This document shows positions 5,652 to 7,991 of a DNA stretch of 7,991 nt, piece by piece; the first letter of the stretch is position 1, and every line of letters begins with the position of its first letter. The notes below the pieces were generated by a model, which saw only the letters and a list, made by a program, of their open reading frames with translations, was not told the DNA's origin and ran no database searches. This DNA comes from Planctomycetaceae bacterium (lineage in GTDB: Bacteria > Planctomycetota > Planctomycetia > Pirellulales > Thermoguttaceae): assembly GCA_009776995.1 (NCBI GenBank), contig WRMR01000217.1:1-7991 (forward strand), read 5' to 3'. Both the position numbers and the translations under genes were made by a program.

Positions 5652-6854
5652 TTATTGATGCGACCATCCGGATGTATCCAGTTCGAAGCGATGGTTCTCC
5701 CGAATCAGGTCGGCGAGCCAAACCTTGCTCCGTCGCTTGCCGGCTTCACGGCCCAGGATTGTCACGTAATTGGCATTGATCGCAATCTGGACCGTGTCAT
5801 TTGTCACATCGCCGTTTCGAACCGCCACGGCAAACCTGGCGATGTTGGATACGGCACCCGCCTGATAGAGGTCCGCAATTTCGCCGAAATCTTCCTCCCC
5901 CTGCGGCACACGAATGCCAGCGCGGCCGACATACCCGATTTCGGCGGTTCCCTGCGACCCGTAACCGACGGCGCGCACCCAAAACGGCGAAAGGTGGTGA
6001 ATCCCCTGATGCGACCATATCCGTCCGTCTTCAAAATCAAACGACAAGGCATACATCGTGTGACTGTCGCCGTGAGGATTGACTCTGGAGCAAAGCGAAC
6101 TCCCCTGGGCACTGACCGGAAGCTCACCGTCCACCAGTTCAAGCCCCGCTTCAATCCCGTGGATACAAGCATTGACATGGTAACTGCCGCCAAGAATTTC
6201 GTCATTGACCCAAATCAAGTGTTGTAACCGTTCCTCAAAACTTTCGAAGACGGGATCGGCAAACGCGCCGGTAATATAACAGGTTTGAATCGAATGAATC
6301 CTGCCGATGTCGCCATTCCTCACGCAAGCCAGGACTTTTTGATTGTTTTCGTTGGTGGGAACCTGAAAATCGACAAGAAAAACCTTGTTGCTCTTTTGCG
6401 ATTGAACGGCAAGATCATAAACTGCACGGGTTCCCCAAATATCAACGGCAACCGGTTTGGCCATATAGACGTGCTTTCCGGCTTCCACGGAAGCCCGAAC
6501 ATGTTCCGGGAAAAAGTACGGGACAGCTTCCAAAGCAATTGCGTCAATGTCCGTTTCGAGGACTTTTTTGTACCCGGAAAGGCCGCTGAAGCATTTTTCC
6601 GCCGGGACGTTAAATGATTGGCCGCAAGCCGTGGCCACGGATTGATGGTAATCGGCAACGGAAACGATTTCGTAGTTTCCGTCCCTCGCAAATAATCCGG
6701 TGATCCATGCCCCCCGTCCGCCGCACCCGACGACGCCGAGGCGAATCTTTTCATTGGCCGCCGCTCCGCGCACCTGATGAGACGCAACAACGAAGGGAAC
6801 AGCCATCCCGGTGATTGCGGCTGTTTTCAAAAAATTTCGACGATTGCTTTTCAT
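5652..6854 (-). CDS. Tat-exported Gfo/Idh/MocA family oxidoreductase
   Basis: This 400-residue NAD(P)-dependent oxidoreductase probably acts on a sugar or sugar-derived substrate outside the cytoplasmic membrane. The N-terminus has a twin-arginine signal: NRRNFLK (4-10), then a hydrophobic stretch TAAITGMAVPFVVA. A Rossmann fold follows, with IRLGVVGCGGRG (37-48) as the dinucleotide loop, and HVYMAKPVAVD (128-138) as the conserved Lys-Pro motif, where Ala replaces the usual Glu before Lys133. Further on, EILGGSYHVNACIHGIEAGLEL fits the C-terminal alpha/beta domain, whose His is usually catalytic. The frame extends seven codons upstream to ATG 6875, but GGGAG lies seven bases before ATG 6854 and inside that extension, so 6854 is preferred and puts the twin Arg at the usual place. 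Such exported members are very numerous in planctomycetes. The exact substrate cannot be told. It converges with the MoxR gene. Confidence 0.9.
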   Translation of the reverse strand: MKSNRRNFLKTAAITGMAVPFVVASHQVRGAAANEKIRLGVVGCGGRGAWITGLFARDGNYEIVSVADYHQSVATACGQSFNVPAEKCFSGLSGYKKVLETDIDAIALEAVPYFFPEHVRASVEAGKHVYMAKPVAVDIWGTRAVYDLAVQSQKSNKVFLVDFQVPTNENNQKVLACVRNGDIGRIHSIQTCYITGAFADPVFESFEERLQHLIWVNDEILGGSYHVNACIHGIEAGLELVDGELPVSAQGSSLCSRVNPHGDSHTMYALSFDFEDGRIWSHQGIHHLSPFWVRAVGYGSQGTAEIGYVGRAGIRVPQGEEDFGEIADLYQAGAVSNIARFAVAVRNGDVTNDTVQIAINANYVTILGREAGKRRSKVWLADLIRENHRFELDTSGWSHQ

Positions 6855-6861
6855 GATCTTA

Positions 6862-6866
6862 CTCCC
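6862..6866 (-). promoter_or_regulatory. ribosome binding site GGGAG deciding the oxidoreductase start
   Basis: On the minus strand GGGAG stands seven bases before ATG 6854. It lies inside the longer frame that begins at ATG 6875, which argues for the shorter protein. Confidence 0.55.
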
Positions 6867-6985
6867 ACTGTTCATAGTTTGCCTGGAATGGAAATGATGT
6901 TGCCGCGATGGTCAACATGGTGAATTCGATTCCAACAGTATAGCTTTTCACACGTGATTGAGATAGGGTCGTCACACCGTGACCA

Positions 6986-7007
6986 CCCTGTCATGCGCGT
7001 CACAGGG
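6986..7007 (-). terminator. weak candidate hairpin downstream of smpB
   Basis: CCCTGT (6986-6991) pairs with ACAGGG (7002-7007) across a 10-nt loop, 42-63 bases beyond the smpB stop. No T-run follows on the minus strand, so it is at best a weak intrinsic or rho-assisted terminator. The rest of 6876-7048 holds a CTCAC-rich stretch and no recognisable gene. Confidence 0.25.
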
Positions 7008-7048
7008 CAACGCGGCTCACTCCTAACCCGCGACTCACCCCTCATCCC

Positions 7049-7540
7049 TCACCGGCGTTTCATCATGGCCATGCGGATGCCGCTTTTGACGGCGGCGTCT
7101 TTGGCGGCGGCGCGTTTGTCGTGCAGTTGTTTTCCCTTACAGAGTCCCATGAGAATTTTCGCGCGGCCGTCCTTGTTGAAATACATGCGGAGCGGTACGA
7201 GTGTCAGTCCCTTTTCGTAAGCCCGCATCGCAAACCGGCGGTACTCGCGACGGTGCATCAGCAGCTTCCGGGGACGTTTCGGCTTGTGATTGAAGCGGTT
7301 GGCCTCACGGTACTCCGGGATGTCGGCTCCGATAAGCCAGACCTCGCCTTCGATGATGCGACCGTAAGCCTCCGCAAGCGAAACCGAACCGTCACGAAGG
7401 CTTTTGACTTCACTGCCAACCAACACCAGACCGCATTCCAGCGTGTCAAGAATGGTGTAATCGTGCCTCGCTTTGCGGTTTTCGCTGATCACCCGCTCGT
7501 TCGGGTTTTCCACAATTTTTTTCTTCTTTTTTGACGGCAT
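7049..7540 (-). CDS. smpB: SsrA-binding protein SmpB
   Basis: SmpB binds tmRNA (SsrA) and delivers it to stalled ribosomes, so that truncated proteins are tagged and ribosomes rescued; it acts in the cytosol. The 163-residue length is normal. The oligonucleotide-binding barrel is plain: ENRKARHDYTILDT (20-33), GLVLVGSEVKSLRDGSVSL (37-55), then GEVWLIGADIPEY (65-77). PLRMYFNKDGRAKI (116-129) and CKGKQLHDKRAA (134-145) give the conserved tail motifs, and the basic C-terminal stretch MAMMKRR would enter the decoding site. The frame is open 30 codons further upstream to 7630, but that extension has no family resemblance. ATG 7540 gives the usual short Lys-rich start MPSKKKKK. Only a weak AAAG-type ribosome site precedes it. 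The ssrA gene itself was not found here. Confidence 0.95.
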   Translation of the reverse strand: MPSKKKKKIVENPNERVISENRKARHDYTILDTLECGLVLVGSEVKSLRDGSVSLAEAYGRIIEGEVWLIGADIPEYREANRFNHKPKRPRKLLMHRREYRRFAMRAYEKGLTLVPLRMYFNKDGRAKILMGLCKGKQLHDKRAAAKDAAVKSGIRMAMMKRR

Positions 7541-7807
7541 GGGATTCTTTCGAAGGCCGCACAGTGACCGCCCTTCCGGCATCCCGTCAATGCGCTGCGC
7601 TTCATTCCGGCTTTTGTTCTTGCCGGACAATTCGAGTCAGTGATTTTTGAATGCGCACTGAGTCCGCGTTATGGATTCGCTGAGTTTTGGCGTCATCGGG
7701 TGTTTTGCCTCAATCAGTGCCGCAAGTCCCCAAACCACAATCGAAACTCCCGGTTCCAGGAACCACAGTTATTCCGTACAACGTCATGGACTTTGCATTT
7801 TATGTCT
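7541..7807. other. spacer upstream of smpB, no gene recognised
   Basis: This stretch shows no coding sequence with recognisable content on either strand. The only structure is a small stem, TCCGGC (7606-7611) with GCCGGA (7622-7627). A promoter for smpB on the minus strand is expected here, but no convincing -35/-10 pair was seen. Confidence 0.4.
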
Positions 7808-7888
7808 GTGAACTTTGTGCACTCCTTGGTGATCTTTGTGTTGAAATATTTTAACACAAAGGTCAACAAAGCTTTCCACAAAGGTCAC
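7808..7888. repeat. 81-bp imperfect palindrome of CTTTGTG-type heptamers
   Basis: The left arm 7808-7847 and right arm 7848-7888 are reverse complements with one gap and about nine differences, meeting without a loop at AAATATTTT. Each arm holds three heptamer units: CTTTGTG (7813-7819), CTTGGTG (7825-7831) and CTTTGTG (7834-7840) on the left, with matching ACAAAG units on the right. CTTTGTG/CTTCGTG-rich intergenic repeats are something I recall from planctomycete and verrucomicrobial genomes; this was not checked. No gene is recognisable around it, from 7541 to the window end. It could be a dispersed repeat, or it could work as a strong two-way terminator-like hairpin. Confidence 0.6.
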
Positions 7889-7991
7889 AAAAATTAATGC
7901 CAGCCAAATGGCGTTCGAAAGTATAAAGGAATCTTCCCCGTTCCAGCAAACAAGAAACCACACCGCGTCAATTCGCAAATTCCACCGTCGC

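Noticed and set aside
6285..6617. Plus-strand 110-codon frame inside the oxidoreductase region
   Set aside because: It lies opposite a well-recognised Gfo/Idh/MocA gene and shows no independent motif or ribosome binding site.
7541..7630. 30-codon N-terminal extension of SmpB (start at 7630)
   Set aside because: The extension has no resemblance to SmpB, whereas ATG 7540 gives the usual length and a typical Lys-rich start.
7808..7888. CRISPR-like array from repeated CTTTGTG units
   Set aside because: The units are only seven bases, spaced 9-12 bp apart and arranged as a palindrome. There are no regular unique spacers and no cas genes.
7541..7991. Possible ssrA (tmRNA) gene next to smpB
   Set aside because: No tRNA-Ala-like acceptor ends or ANDYALAA-like tag frame were seen; the region is a spacer with a palindrome.

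Overview
The window most resembles a planctomycete (Planctomycetota, Pirellulales-like). The evidence is the gene content: a DUF4832 protein, a secreted ceramidase-like protein, a Tat-exported Gfo/Idh/MocA oxidoreductase and an IS630 transposase of the type common in that phylum. Base composition is moderate and the spacers are long and rich in palindromes. The phylum is inferred from resemblance; no search could be run.

Layout, left to right. Positions 3-731 (+) hold the C-terminal part of a DUF4832 protein. Positions 732-997 are a spacer with a 98-bp AT-rich element bounded by 17-bp perfect inverted repeats (848-945), which looks like a MITE. Positions 998-3615 (+) were one gene for a secreted neutral/alkaline-ceramidase-like hydrolase. 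It is now split by a 1230-bp IS630-family element (1895-3124) flanked by TA on both sides. Removing the element plus one TA joins the two halves in frame into a 461-residue protein. The IS has 22-bp perfect inner inverted repeats, but its transposase is spread over three frames. Positions 3730-4356 (+) encode a flavodoxin-fold flavoprotein with a four-cysteine motif. An imperfect 107-bp palindrome (4362-4468) follows. Positions 4488-5528 (+) encode a MoxR-family AAA+ protein in which the Walker A, Walker B, sensor 1 and sensor 2 positions are all non-canonical. On the minus strand are a Tat-exported Gfo/Idh/MocA oxidoreductase (6854-5652) and smpB (7540-7049). The right edge carries a second large palindrome (7808-7888) built from CTTTGTG-like heptamers.

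The genes do not form one obvious pathway. The DUF4832, ceramidase-like and Gfo/Idh/MocA proteins fit an extracytoplasmic glycan or lipid catabolic lifestyle. SmpB is housekeeping (trans-translation). The MoxR gene lacks the DUF58/VWA partner genes that usually follow it.

The most notable points are the cleanly reconstructable IS630 insertion, prior or parallel decay of the same target gene at its second His motif, the motif-degenerate MoxR, and three different palindromic or MITE-like intergenic elements. I see no CRISPR array, tRNA, rRNA or complete new defence system.
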